Source: Sapria himalayana
Taxonomy: Eukaryota; Streptophyta; Magnoliopsida; Malpighiales; Rafflesiaceae
Assembly (NCBI GenBank): GCA_029783825.1
Contig: JAREIK010001716.1
Span: 736,102 to 800,101, forward strand
DNA length: 64,000 nt
Direction: 5' to 3'
The position numbers were made by a program, and so were the translations under genes. Positions 49,139-60,600 of the stretch are shown here, in pieces. Position 1 is the stretch's first letter. Each line of letters opens with the position of its first letter. The notes below the pieces were generated by a model. That model searched no databases. It worked only from the letters and a program-made list of their open reading frames with translations, and had not been told where the DNA came from.

Positions 49139-51083
49139 CTCCCAACTGGGCTACCATGCCGAGTACATTTCTTTGGAGGTCAGGCCTAGCACGGGCCCGC
49201 GGCACAAAATTAGCCAGGTCAAGCCAACCCTTAATTTTAAAAAAAATTAGAGTTTTGCCTGTGTGCCGCCATGCCCCCCACATTTTCATCCTTTCAAGGC
49301 TTGGCGAGCCTTGCCTATCAGGCATCAGCTCATCATGACCACGCTCGGTGAGTGGTCACACGTGTTGTGCCAATGTGCCAAGAGTGCCATGTCATGCTTG
49401 GCACAGCATATAGGCCAAAAACTTCAGCCCGACATGGCATGATTCGTGCAATAGGTGCATCAAGCACGGGCTCAGGCATATGCCCTGGCATGGTATTGTA
49501 GCATGTCGTGCCAGCCCAAGCATGCCTGAACTATGACATGCCTCGTGCTGAGCTGGGCTAGCCCGACCTATTTGACACCTCTAGATGAGCTTATATAAAA
49601 CATTACAGTAGGAAAAATAGCCTATAATCTTTGACGGAGATTGCGTGAGAAGTTTTTGGTATTAGTGCTATATAAGCATGGTTTATTTGCTAAAGTATTA
49701 TTTCCAGAATGAAAGAAGATTTGGACAGTATTAGTAACATCCTTACCAATAATTTCCCATGACTTTTTAAAAAACTCAATAGTAAAGCCGTCCAATCCTT
49801 GAGATTTTGCCCCTCCCATTGAAATTAAAGCTTCTATTATCTCCTTCTGTGAGATGTATAGTGATAGTAGGTTATGTTCTAAATCATTCAGAATTTTCCC
49901 ACTATTAATGATAGATTCACATAAAGGAGCTCTATTTTTAGATGTGCCCAGCAAGCTTTTATAATATCCAAGAAAAGCAACGAAAATTTCATGATAAGAT
50001 GTAGAATCTCTATTTTTTATACTATTTTATTTATTTGAAGTCTCGCACTTGCCAAGGTATGAAAGAACTTGGTGCACATGTCACTTTGTTTTAGATACTT
50101 GAAGTTATCTTTTTATCTAATAAAAGATAATTCAGCCTCTTCCAGCATCCTCAATTTAACTCTTAGGCTAGTTTCCTCAACTTTCAGAGTTGTATTGGGA
50201 ACTTCAAGTATCTTTCTTTGAGTAGATTGTAACCTTTCTAGCTAAACATACTCTTGCGCTAATATGTCCAAAATAGTTCTCATTTAATTTTTTGAGAGAT
50301 TCTTTAAGCATTTTAAGCTTTCTAACCAGCTGAAATATTAATGATCCATGCAATTTTTGTTTTCATATATCAAGAAGTATTAGAGGAAAGTCTTTGTGAG
50401 TCAACCATATTTTATAGAATTTAAAGGGTATCTTCCTATCTTGAGGACTTAATTTAGTAGATACAATAATCATACAATGATCAGAAAAGATACATAGAAA
50501 AAGGAATTTTGAATGTGTCATGTGAGAGATTGGATCATTCTTGGTTTATCATTGCTCTGTCAAGCTTGCTTGACATTTTCCCATTTGTCTAGGTGAAGTA
50601 AGAGCCATAAGATGGGATATCTTCAAGGCTTAGAGTAAAGCAACAGTTGATGAAGTTAAGACATTGATAAGTTGAGACAAATCTACCCCAATTTCTGTCA
50701 AGAGCTGATAGTGGAGAGTTAAAATCTCTGATTATAACCCAAGACAATGAATCAGAGGAGTCTTGGAGGATTAAGCTATTCCATAATGATTTCCTGTTAA
50801 TAATCGAATGAAGACCATAAACGATTATTAATCTAAAGTTTATTTTTTTGACATCAGATATATGAATTGGGGGGGGGGGGGGAGATAATTCTTCAAGTTC
50901 CATAATCTTTTATTTTCATGTATATCGTTATAGTTTTGATTAATATGAGATAAATTTCCATCAATGAGAATTTTGGGTTGAAGATGAAATGAATTAACAA
51001 AAAATTTACCATAAACCATTAGTTGTGTGTGGCCATCATCAAGGATAATTAGCCTTCCAAGGCTGGATTTTCTCAAGCTAAGA

Positions 51084-51556
51084 GGGGGGTTTAGGGGGTT
51101 TTTTTTTTTTTGGAAAAACCGAGGAGGAGAGAGGGAGGAGAGAAATCAGCATTGATTAAGGGTGTGGACATTTCACATAATTGCATAACACATTGATGTT
51201 CTATCTTAATTATATATAATATATCTTGTGCATTACTTTTGTAGTGTCAATGCATATGTAATGTGTATATATTCATTACAATCTATACTCTATATATCTT
51301 GCATATATTATACTTATTAATAATTAATATATATAAGTATTAAAATATAATATGCTACAATGTATATACACATACACATATATTATAAAAAATTATAATT
51401 TATACATACATATGCAATATAGTGTATACTATATATATAATTATATAAAGATATGTGTTTTAGCGAACTAAAAAAGGATAATATACTATACTTAATACTA
51501 ATTACTAAATATTACATTATATATTGTGAAGTACAATATAATAGTATACTATAGTA
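51084..51556. repeat. AT-rich segment paired with 61,668-62,016
   Basis: From about 51,163 (CACATAATTGCATAACACA, then TTGATGTTCTA) it matches 61,668 onward, including TATGCAATATAGTGTAT-type blocks and TATACTATAGT immediately before the hAT 5' end in both places. The 51,084-51,160 part is purine-rich and unassigned. Confidence 0.65.
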
Positions 51557-51725
51557 TAAAGGTGTCAAGTGATCCAGGAAGCACGAGCACTACTCACGGC
51601 ATAACATGATTTGGTCATGCCAGGCTCAGCATGAAATGATCTAGAAGCAGATCCATGCTTACAGCAAAATTGTGTGTCATGCCAAGGCTATGTGTTATAT
51701 CAGGCATGGCCTACGTGCCTCACAT

Positions 51726-52241
51726 TAGAGGTGTCAAACATGTCGGGCCGGCCCGGCCCAGCACGAGGCACGGCACGGTTCGGCCGTGCCTGGGCCGGCC
51801 CGGCACGTTCAAAAACCGTGCCCGGGCCCGTGCCGTGCCCGGGTGAATTAAATCCCGTGACGTGCCGTGCCCGGCACGGCACTCCGGCACGGGTCCATCC
51901 CGTGCCGGTTCACGCAGGCACGCGTGGCACTGGCGGCGTGCCGTGGCGTGAGTCGTGAGTCGTGACTCACTGAGTCGTGACCCAACCGGGCCCCGCCCCC
52001 GGTAAAAAGACCGCGGGTCAGGTCCAAATAGACCCGACCCGCCCCGCCCCGCCTGCCCTGTCCCTGCCGTGCGCCCGTGCCGCCTGGCCAAGCCAAGCCG
52101 TGCCCGAGCGGGCCGGGCACGGCACGGCCTTGCCGTGCCCGACTTTAACACACCCTGCCGTGCCCGGCACGACACGGTAGCACGGCCGGGCACGTGAAAA
52201 ACGGGCCGTGCCGTGCTGGGCCGGCCCGTTTGACACCTCTA
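51726..52241. mobile_element. 516-bp internal-deletion derivative of the complete hAT
   Basis: TIRs TAGAGGTGTCAAACATG (51,726) and CCCGTTTGACACCTCTA (ending 52,241) lie within a perfect 8-bp TSD, CCTCACAT (51,718-51,725 and 52,242-52,249). The left part matches the complete element to about its base 30,217, and the right part matches from about 33,389. The intervening 3,171 bp, including the whole transposase gene, are missing. CCCGC is present at both breakpoints (30,213-30,217 and 33,384-33,388) and appears once at the junction near 52,036-52,042. It can move only if transposase is supplied from elsewhere. Confidence 0.95.
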
Positions 52242-52879
52242 CCTCACATGCCAGCATGAGAAAAGGGCACATACATAAACCTTGTACTGTGCTAGCCATT
52301 GTAAAAGTTAAAATGATTGCAAATTGCAAATTACAAAAGCAAAATGAAATGGATAGAATAGTGACAAGCACTATCTATTGGCCAAAATAAATTCATAAAA
52401 TATTATAATTGTTTCTACCATTATTTTTATTCTAATGTCTCTTTAGGTGATATTCAACTGCTATTGGATTTCTGCCCTAAAAAAATCAAATATATATATA
52501 TATATATATATATTTAATCAATAGAATTTTTTATAAATAACATATTGATATACTTGATTTTTCATTGTTTATTTGGAATTTATTTTCATCACATTGCTTT
52601 TATCTTTTTTTTATATAAAATTTAAAAAGATTTTTAGTGCCTTATGCTTATATTTTTTTATATTTATAATTTTAATTTAGTTTAGTGTCAAAATGATTTT
52701 AATGGTGTGTATTGCATTGTATGTATTTTATTTTAATTAATATTTTTTTGTTAAATAAATAGATTAATAATAAGTAAAAAATTATATGAATGCTAATCTT
52801 TTTTACCTACTTCTAGTCTCCTAGATTAAAAAAACAAAAAGTAAATATTTTAAAAATTAATTAAACATATATTTAGCGA

Positions 52880-54450
52880 TAATAATTATGACTCGATTGA
52901 ATGTTTCAAGATCAAAATCAAATTTTTTCTTAAAATCCTAAAAATATGTGAATTTTAATAATGTGGTTACACTTTAATACAATTAAAAAAATTATAAGGG
53001 TGTCGAAGAAAATTAGACATAATATAATAAATATATGTGTGCGTAGAAGTACTAGTAACATAGGTCACCTTAAAAGACGTGTCCATCAATATACTAAAAT
53101 ATATGGTATATTAGATCTCAAAAAAACCCAACTAGTGTGGGCTTTCGAGTTAGATCAACCTCAATTTCAATTATCTCTTTCATTTTACTTTAATGAGTTT
53201 GGAATGGAAGATATGACAATTATTTCTAGTATTAATTTTTTGATTAGATTTTATGAGGATCCTATACTAGTTCATATAATGTAAAGTTACTTTCAGCCTA
53301 CTTATTATATAATATTAATTCTTAAGTTTATCAATATAAATTATATAATAAAATATTTTAAATTAGAAAAAAAATTAATTAATTTAGGAAATATAGTGGC
53401 GTTGTTTTTGTGAAGTTTGATATCTAGACTCATAGTGATGATAGTGCATTCAACAAGCAACATTCACCATCAAACCTAAGTAGGAATTAGATAAAAAATT
53501 TTAGGATTTCATGAAATACTCTATCTTCATAATGGTTCTACCAATTATGAGTATATGTTGATGATCTTTAGAGAGAATGATATTAATAAGAAAATTTTTA
53601 GTATTATATATAATAATGTTCAAATAAAGATGTCATAATTAATATGTTTATAAGTAGAATTTCAAACATGTCCTAGTGCTATATTTTTCATTTAGGCATA
53701 TATGTCACATAAATAAGCTAATATTGCAAGCACAAAAATAATTTGGCTTGCATTAGACACCATAAAAAGCATACTAAAACACCTTAATACCTACTACACG
53801 ACAAGGCATTTTACACTATGTTGATCGGTGGGCCTAAAAAAATTCTAAATGGAAGTCAAATACTATAGAAAATATACTTACCTAAGATTAAATTCATGTA
53901 TTGCCTAATAACATATGATATTTGACTAAATTAATAATAAAAGCGACAATTATTAATGATGATTCATATAAAGAAATAAAAATTTTATGAGATTGATAGA
54001 GTTTTTTTTATGATATGATTAATATATATTTTTCTATTATACTCTCACCATAAGTATTGTACTTTGGTGCATATGTAATACTAATAGTATCTTTAGCAAG
54101 TATAAAATGCATTCTAATTTTAATATCATGGTTGTTGAGATAAAAAATTAAGTATTTTAAATATTTATCTTGTATTTAATCTCTTTATTGCTTAACAATA
54201 TGTATCACAGAGTTAAGGCTAAAAAGGATAGAATATATATTACAATATATCTATTTGCATGAACAAATAAAATAATTAGATAAAATTCATGAAGAAATTA
54301 ATATTATGTTTAAATATTATGATACTAGATATGTTAATTTTGGAGTCTTAAGAACGGACATGGATACTACATTTCAACATTGTGATTTTTTCATTTTGTT
54401 AGCTATTAGCACATAATGAGATGAACCATCAATAGAAACGAGTTATATTG
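52880..54450 (+). pseudogene. degenerate hAT transposase, copy C1
   Basis: The longest open part (52,961-53,284) reads MWLHFNTIKKIIRVSKK and later GHLKRRVHQYTKIYGILDLK, equivalent to WTHFxxI and GTRHLKRHAEICSKKHGPLD of the complete protein. The BED C-x-x-C pair is lost, replaced by TSNI-type residues. Downstream, an ANNG-type Asp block near 53,600, C-x-x-H near 53,700 and insertion-domain remnants can be followed, all with stops. Confidence 0.6.
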
Positions 54451-54529
54451 ACACTTAAATTCTAATTAGTGCATCATATATAATGATAATATTATGAATT
54501 TAATGCCAGTGATAGATGATAGTCATGAC

Positions 54530-56110
54530 AATATAATGAAGAATCTTTCCTCCACATGACCTTGAATAAGTCCCAAATGAGAACCTTCTGGGTCAAAGTC
54601 TAGTATCTCGAAGCATTTCACTAGAAAAATGAGAATGGTGATAAAGCATACCAAATAACATGCAACTGTTCTAATCACATGCTTGAACGCTCTAGCTTTC
54701 AAATAACTAGCACTTTAAGAGACATTGAGTTGTGCTTAATATTTAAATCACAAACAAATATCACATCCCATTTTCACAAGATGATGGAAATGTTTGTAAT
54801 TAAATATTTGGTTACCTATCAAGAAGTTTATCGGTTAAGTCACTTTAATTGTGGAAAAAATAGCTTTAACAGATTGTTGAGGCCAAAATTTAAAGTGTGC
54901 AAAACTATGATAAATATTTTTTTGAAATATATCTAGATGAAAATTACATTTGATTAATGTGTATATATGAACATTAATTTGTTACTTTTATAAAAAATCT
55001 TGGATTTATTTCATAGTATTTTATTGACAATGATTGAAAGCTAATAGAAAAGAATATGAAATTGTCTCTATAGATGACAATTTCATAAATAATCTCATTA
55101 AAAAAAATCATATTATAATCAATAATTTTAATATTAAAAACATAATTACATACTAATAAAACAAAAAATAAGCCTACTAATATCTATATACTACTAATTA
55201 ACTTAGAAATACAAGATATTAATTCCATTTGCACAAATGAATTAATTGCATGATAATACCTAAAAGAATTACCCAAAGTTTGTAATTCTAATATTAACCA
55301 ATGAAAATTTAAAATATTTAAAATAACTAAATCATGTATTAACATATTATAATGTCAAGAAACCAAAGACCCGAATTTCAAAGCATACACGTAAGGTAAC
55401 ACTAGATACAATATATTTTATATTTTAAAAAATTAAAACCATAAATTGATTTATCTACCAAAAATCTATAAATTTCTAATTCTAAGTAAATAAAAAACAT
55501 AGAATCCTGCAGAAATTATAGCCCATTTGCAAGAAAAGCTCAGAAACCAACAAGTTATAAAATAATATGAAATTCATCAATTATAGTTGTTTACTTTTTG
55601 AAATTATGTGGCAAAACAAGAGGCACATTATTGCAGTCTGTGGAGCATGTCGGGAAAAGTTGGATAACTCAGGAGAAGCCAAAGCTATTGCTTTAGCGAA
55701 GACATGCATTGAAGATAGGAAAAGATGGCGGAAACCAACCCTGAAACCAGCAATTCTAACATCATTGGCAAATTACATGTTTGAAAGCTGTTTTGGTTGA
55801 GGAATCTAGAAAAGGCGACTGTTTTAAAGCTGGTGACAGCCATTAATGAGGTGTTTAACATTTAGCTGTTGAAATCGTAATTCAGATTGGATGAAGGGTT
55901 TGCAGAATTGTAGGACTTTTTAAAACAAATATCTAAAGCGCCCAAAACACCATAAAGAAAATAAAAGAATTTATAATTGAAATATTTGCCGATGCTGATG
56001 CAAAAAAATTTTTTTTTCAATTAACTTAACAATGAGGACTAACATGCTTTGTAATTTTGCTAGGATTACTTTTATAAAATGTAAGATATTTGTGGGCACT
56101 ATAAAATTTA
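54530..56110. repeat. diverged duplicate of the 35.2-36.8 kb region
   Basis: 54,530-54,790 matches 35,195-35,480, and 55,920-56,113 matches 36,655-36,828. Between them, 54,960-55,900 is AT-rich. An open frame at 55,567-55,800 (77 codons, containing VCGACREKLDNSGEAKAIAL) has a less AT-biased composition than its surroundings and no counterpart in the other copy. I do not recognise it and do not call it a gene. Confidence 0.6.
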
Positions 56111-56113
56111 GAT

Positions 56114-57006
56114 GGAGCAGGAGCAGGAGCGGGAGCGGGAGCGGGAGCGGGAGCGGGAGCGGGAGCGGGAGCGGGAGCGGGAGCGGGAGCGGGAGCGGGA
56201 GCGGGAGCGGGAGCGGGAGCGGGAGCGGGAGCGGGAGCGGGAGCGGGAGCGGGAGCGGGAGCGGGAGCGGGAGCGGGAGCGGGAGCGGGAGCGGGAGCGG
56301 GAGCGGGAGCGGGAGCGGGAGCGGGAGCGGGAGCGGGAGCGGGAGCGGGAGCGGGAGCGGGAGCGGGAGCGGGAGCGGGAGCGGGAGCGGGAGCGGGAGC
56401 GGGAGCGGGAGCGGGAGCGGGAGCGGGAGCGGGAGCGGGAGCGGGAGCGGGAGCGGGAGCGGGAGCGGGAGCGGGAGCGGGAGCGGGAGCGGGAGCGGGA
56501 GCGGGAGCGGGAGCGGGAGCGGGAGCGGGAGCGGGAGCGGGAGCGGGAGCGGGAGCGGGAGCGGGAGCGGGAGCGGGAGCGGGAGCGGGAGCGGGAGCGG
56601 GAGCGGGAGCGGGAGCGGGAGCGGGAGCGGGAGCGGGAGCGGGAGCGGGAGCGGGAGCGGGAGCGGGAGCGGGAGCGGGAGCGGGAGCGGGAGCGGGAGC
56701 GGGAGCGGGAGCGGGAGCGGGAGCGGGAGCGGGAGCGGGAGCGGGAGCGGGAGCGGGAGCGGGAGCGGGAGCGGGAGCGGGAGCGGGAGCGGGAGCGGGA
56801 GCGGGAGCGGGAGCGGGAGCGGGAGCGGGAGCGGGAGCGGGAGCGGGAGCGGGAGCGGGAGCGGGAGCGGGAGCGGGAGCGGGAGCGGGAGCGGGAGCGG
56901 GAGCGGGAGCGGGAGCGGGAGCGGGAGCGGGAGCGGGAGCGGGAGCGGGAGCGGGAGCGGGAGCGGGAGCGGGAGCAGGAGCAGCAGCAGCAGCAGCAGC
57001 AGCAGC
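56114..57006. repeat. expanded hexanucleotide repeat, 141 perfect GGGAGC units
   Basis: After two GGAGCA units and one GGAGCG unit, GGGAGC repeats without a single interruption from 56,131 to 56,976 (846 bp, 141 copies). It then passes through AGGAGC into about nine AGC triplets ending at 57,006. The paired segment at 36,829-36,849 has only about 21 bp of GGAGCA/GGAGGAGCAGCAGC at the same place. Every frame on both strands is open through the tract, giving artefactual Ser-Gly, Arg-Glu and Pro-Ala frames. G3 runs every six bases are ideal for G-quadruplexes. Confidence 0.97.
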
Positions 57007-57429
57007 ACTTAATAATTTAGACACAGAAAAAAAGTTGGATATCATGGGGATAATAATTAAGAAAAATTATGCTGAGGGGCATATTTTTAAATTATTTAAT
57101 AAAAAGTCTTCTACCCTTAAAATTTTAACAAAATTTCCTCAAAACAAATTGTATTTTTTTCCTATTATTAAAAGTCATGTATACCCTCACTCTTTGACAC
57201 TATTATTTTAAAAAAATACATTCTTTTTTCACAAACTGCTATATATATTCACAATTATATGTATGATGATAATCTTATTATTATATATATCTATATGTAT
57301 AATTATATATTTATATATGTGTTTTAAACATATAAACAAACATGTTTATATGTTTATATATTTTTTTTATATAAATATATCTATATATGAAAAGATATCT
57401 ATGTTAATAAACACATAAAGATATACATT

Positions 57430-60400
57430 TATAATTCTTACCTTTCACTTTCCATGTTGCGAAAAAAATATTTGTAATATTTATTAATGTGTATTCGTTG
57501 GATTTTTAACTTTATTTGAATGATTACATGCAAAGATATAATAGTTGTTGAGTTCATGATCATTTACAATTAAACAAAAAAGTTAAAATACTTTTAAAAA
57601 TAATTATTTTAAATTTTAAAAAATTCTATATATACAGAAAAGAAATTTATTAAATTTTATTTTTTACTCCTCTCATATTCTTTTCCACTCCTCTCCTCTC
57701 TCTCTCTCTCATAACCTCTTTTGAGTTCTATATTGTGACATTTTATATTGTGCTCAATATCATTATTTTTTAATTTTATCGATGCTAGCCAAGCTAGTTT
57801 TTTTTTAAATAGGTGGGAAGTGAACTGTGACTACGAGCTACTACTCAAATAAATTTATCTGGTTACTATACATAATTTTTTTTATTTATTAGTTTGTGTG
57901 ACATTTATTAGATTTTTTATAATTAGAAATATAAATAAAAAATATGACAAATTATGACTAATATGATAACAATTTTGATGTAAAAATAAATAATAATGAT
58001 AACTCAACCGAAAGATCTGAGACTAAAACTAAATTCTCTTTAATGACTTCGATTTATTTTCCAAGAAAAAAACTTAACCTAGATTAACTTTAGTAGTATT
58101 CACTTTAATATAATAAAAAATAAAAATTCCATAGATACCAAAGAAAAATTAACACAATATATATATTATAAAAAAATATATATGTAAGTGTACTAGTAAC
58201 ACTGACCACCTTAAAAGGCATATTGATCAATTATCAAAAAATATTATGTATTAGATCACAGGCAACCCAACTAAGTGGTGAGACTTTTGAAGTTGAATCG
58301 AGTTCAGCTTCATTGACCCCTTTCATTTACAAATAATGACTTTGAGAGGGTAGATATGACCAAGTTGATTATGATTATGAGTCTTTAAATTAGTTTTTTT
58401 GGAGAATCTCAGAGTAGTTAATATTATACATACCTACTTTCAGCTATTTTATCAAATGATACCCAGGTGAACTAATAGGAATGACATAATAAAATATTAT
58501 AATTAAAAAAATAAATAATAATTAATGAACTCTGGAATTATAATGGAGTTATATTTATGATATTTAATATATAGACTAATCACAATAATATATCATTATT
58601 TATATGTCTTACCACCTACTATGTAAATTTAAAATGAAACTTAATAAAAAAAATTCGATTTACCTAGATCCTTTATCCTCTTGATTGCCCTCCAATATAT
58701 GTGTCCATGATGATGATCTTTGGCTGATATGATATTCAAAATAAAAATTCAATATTATATTTGATAATTCTTCTAATGACAAATCATCATTAGTATGTTT
58801 GTTAGAATCATTAGATATGTGTTATCGGGTGAAATTTGTAATGTTTGGTGTATATGTCATGTAATTAACCTAATAACATATGTTAGAATGAAAGTTATTT
58901 TCCTTGTATTAGAAAATATAAGAAATTCACTAAAACACTTTGAGATACCTAATATACAACAAGAATTTAGAAGTCTTTATTTGTCAGTCAATCTAAAAAA
59001 GAAAATTTTCAAATAAATATGAGACACAATTAAAATTATATCTACATGATTTTAGAGTTATATGTTGACTACCAACACATGATGTTAGACTATGTCAATA
59101 GTAAAAGTAGGAAACTAATTATTGAGGATTCATATTGGATTCCAAAATTATTTTTATAAAATTCCTAAAGATTTTTTATGGAACAATAAACAAATATTCA
59201 TATGTGTACACTCGCACCACTAGCATTGTTCTTGGACGCATACATTATATAAGTAGCATGTTTAGTAAGTTTAAAAGAATATGTTATATTTCGTGCCATT
59301 TCTATTGAGAAAGAAACCAACTATTTAAAATAATAGTCATTTATTCCAAGTTTATATTGTTTAAATGCATGAATGGATCATAGGAATAAGGTGGAATGAG
59401 TAATAAATATATCAAGATACATACCCACTTGTATGAACTAAGAAGACAAACCTGGAAGTTTTATTCACAAAAATAAATGGCATATTTAAATATTATGATG
59501 CTAGATGTGATAATTTTAGTCAAACTATGAGTATGGATGTGAATACTATATACAAAAATGATGACTTTTCTATTTAGTTGGCTATTGAAAAATAAAGGGA
59601 TAGTTTATCGAATAGCAGCAAGTTATCTCAATACTTTGTTATAGATTTTTTCTCATTCCTATAACATGATAATCATAATAATTTGAATATTTTGACTTTA
59701 TTAAAATCATATTAATCTACTTATCCCAAGCTATCTAAGAAGACTCATGGTCTACTGACCCCTCTAGTGTCTAGCATAGCTTTAAATTATATTTTTTTAT
59801 GTTAGCCAATATTATTTTAGATAGAAGATTCAGACTATGACTAGATATCATAAAGGTATTTAAGTGTTTAAAAGACTATGAAGATTCATGATTGGGCATT
59901 ATGTATATAAAAAAAAGAGTTATCGACGGATGATAACTCATATGACATCTATATTAGTGATATTGAGGCTACTATTATGCTACCTTTAGATGCATAAATG
60001 ATGATGAACTACATCTACACCAACATACTATATATACATATCATTGACTCACGTGATTTTGGATTATTTTTTCTTCATATGATATTTTGATTGTTTTTGA
60101 AATGTTGTTAATTATGCTTCAACTTATGTTATGTATTGTATTATGAATTATTTCTTTATTATATATTTTCATTTTTGAATTGAGCAAACCAAATGTCAAT
60201 TAATGTTTTAATTATTAAGTTTATTTTAATTCATTTAAATTTCTAATGCAATGTAAATATGTAATATAATTTTTAATTATTATATTTTGATATGTAAATG
60301 TATCATTTTAGATAAATCAAAAATTAAAATATTTTAATTGGCCACATTCATGATGCCCATAACGACCATGACCTGACACAACTCTACATGACTTATATTC

Positions 60401-60600
60401 TAGCCGATAATACCTAACATGACTTGGAATCGAGCTTGCATAACCCAGCATGGTAGTGCTTGGTTGCAAGTCAAATGGGTTGTGTCAAACTAGCTAATTT
60501 GGATTCCATATCATATCGACACGACATGGTGGCTCGTGGCTCAACTTGGCCACAACAAAATAGGATGAGTCGACATGACACTACTCACCTGGTACTTCTA
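57430..60600 (+). mobile_element. degenerate hAT, copy B3
   Basis: It is aligned in order with copy B1: leader with TATATATACAG, CT-rich tract (57,690-57,715), transposase relic, and a 3' subterminal part with GCCCATAACGACCATGACC, ending near GGTACTTCTA at 60,600, a possible decayed TIR. The 5' subterminal block and TIR of B1 (37,350-37,640) are missing here. Confidence 0.6.
57942..60000 (+). pseudogene. degenerate hAT transposase, copy B3
   Basis: It starts ATGACAAATTATGACTAATA like B1 and B2. The longest open piece (58,795-59,016) reads MFVRIIRYVLSGEI, CICHVINLI (C-x-x-H) and RSLYLSVNLKKKIF, matching residues about 287-357 of the complete protein. The rest is interrupted by stops. Confidence 0.7.

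Larger units (their letters stand above)
45501..49583. mobile_element. short non-autonomous hAT (outer), disrupted by a larger one
   Basis: Left TIR TAGAGGCGTCAAACGAG (45,501) and right TIR TATTTGACACCTCTA (ending 49,583) are flanked by a perfect TSD GATGAGCT at 45,493-45,500 and 49,584-49,591. Without the nested element it is only about 509 bp (64 bp on the left, 445 bp on the right), GC-rich and non-coding. It inserted into the LINE and later received a full-size hAT 64 bp from its left end. Confidence 0.9.
43985..51076 (-). mobile_element. LINE retrotransposon, split by nested hAT elements
   Basis: LINE sequence runs from 51,076 down to 49,584 and continues from 45,500 down to about 43,985. 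The junction is exactly the 8-bp TSD of the hAT nest (GATGAGCT). The 3' end reads TACTTATC followed by an 8-A run near 43,990, the same ending as the LINE at 26.54 kb. Upstream of 51,076 the LINE is not recognisable, so it is 5'-truncated or decayed. A 14-G run (50,869-50,882) lies in the endonuclease part. Confidence 0.8.
44100..51076 (-). pseudogene. LINE ORF2 pseudogene (endonuclease, reverse transcriptase, zf-RVT)
   Basis: In minus order: endonuclease blocks INFRLIIVYGLHSIINRKSL and WVIIRDFNSPLSALDRN at 50,589-50,850, then GSYFT-(stop)-TNGKMSSKLDRAMIN near 50,530. The RT N-terminus LISMGGAKSQGLDGFTIEFF is at 49,622-49,954. After the hAT nest, IINPTQTSYINGRLISDNFF is near 45,400. VAWKKVCMLTSNCGLGIHGL is near 44,850. 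EWANIIWFPNHFPNKLHSFG, a Cys-rich CNVQCEFCTQTESLKHVLF zf-RVT block and FECKFS lie near 44,280-44,500. The YxDD block is not found. Stops in every part rule out function. Confidence 0.85.
51557..54500 (+). mobile_element. degenerate hAT, copy C1
   Basis: The left end TAAAGGTGTCAAGTGATCC (51,557) is followed by a moderately GC-rich subterminal region. That region is interrupted by the 516-bp element at 51,726-52,241 and continues as CCAGCATGAG. A leader with an AT microsatellite (52,488-52,513) and a transposase relic follow. No 3' TIR is identified. The same element, without the insertion, begins at 62,017. Confidence 0.65.

Noticed and set aside
51720..52371. GC-rich open frames of 90-157 codons on both strands
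   Set aside because: They lie entirely in non-coding terminal sequence of the 516-bp hAT derivative; GC-rich palindromic DNA lacks stops by chance.
55971..57045. Open frames of about 300-345 codons on both strands (Ser-Gly, Arg-Glu, Pro-Ala and Leu-Pro dipeptide runs)
   Set aside because: They arise because a pure hexamer repeat has no stops in any frame. No non-repetitive coding sequence is attached and the paralogue at 36.8 kb has no such frame.
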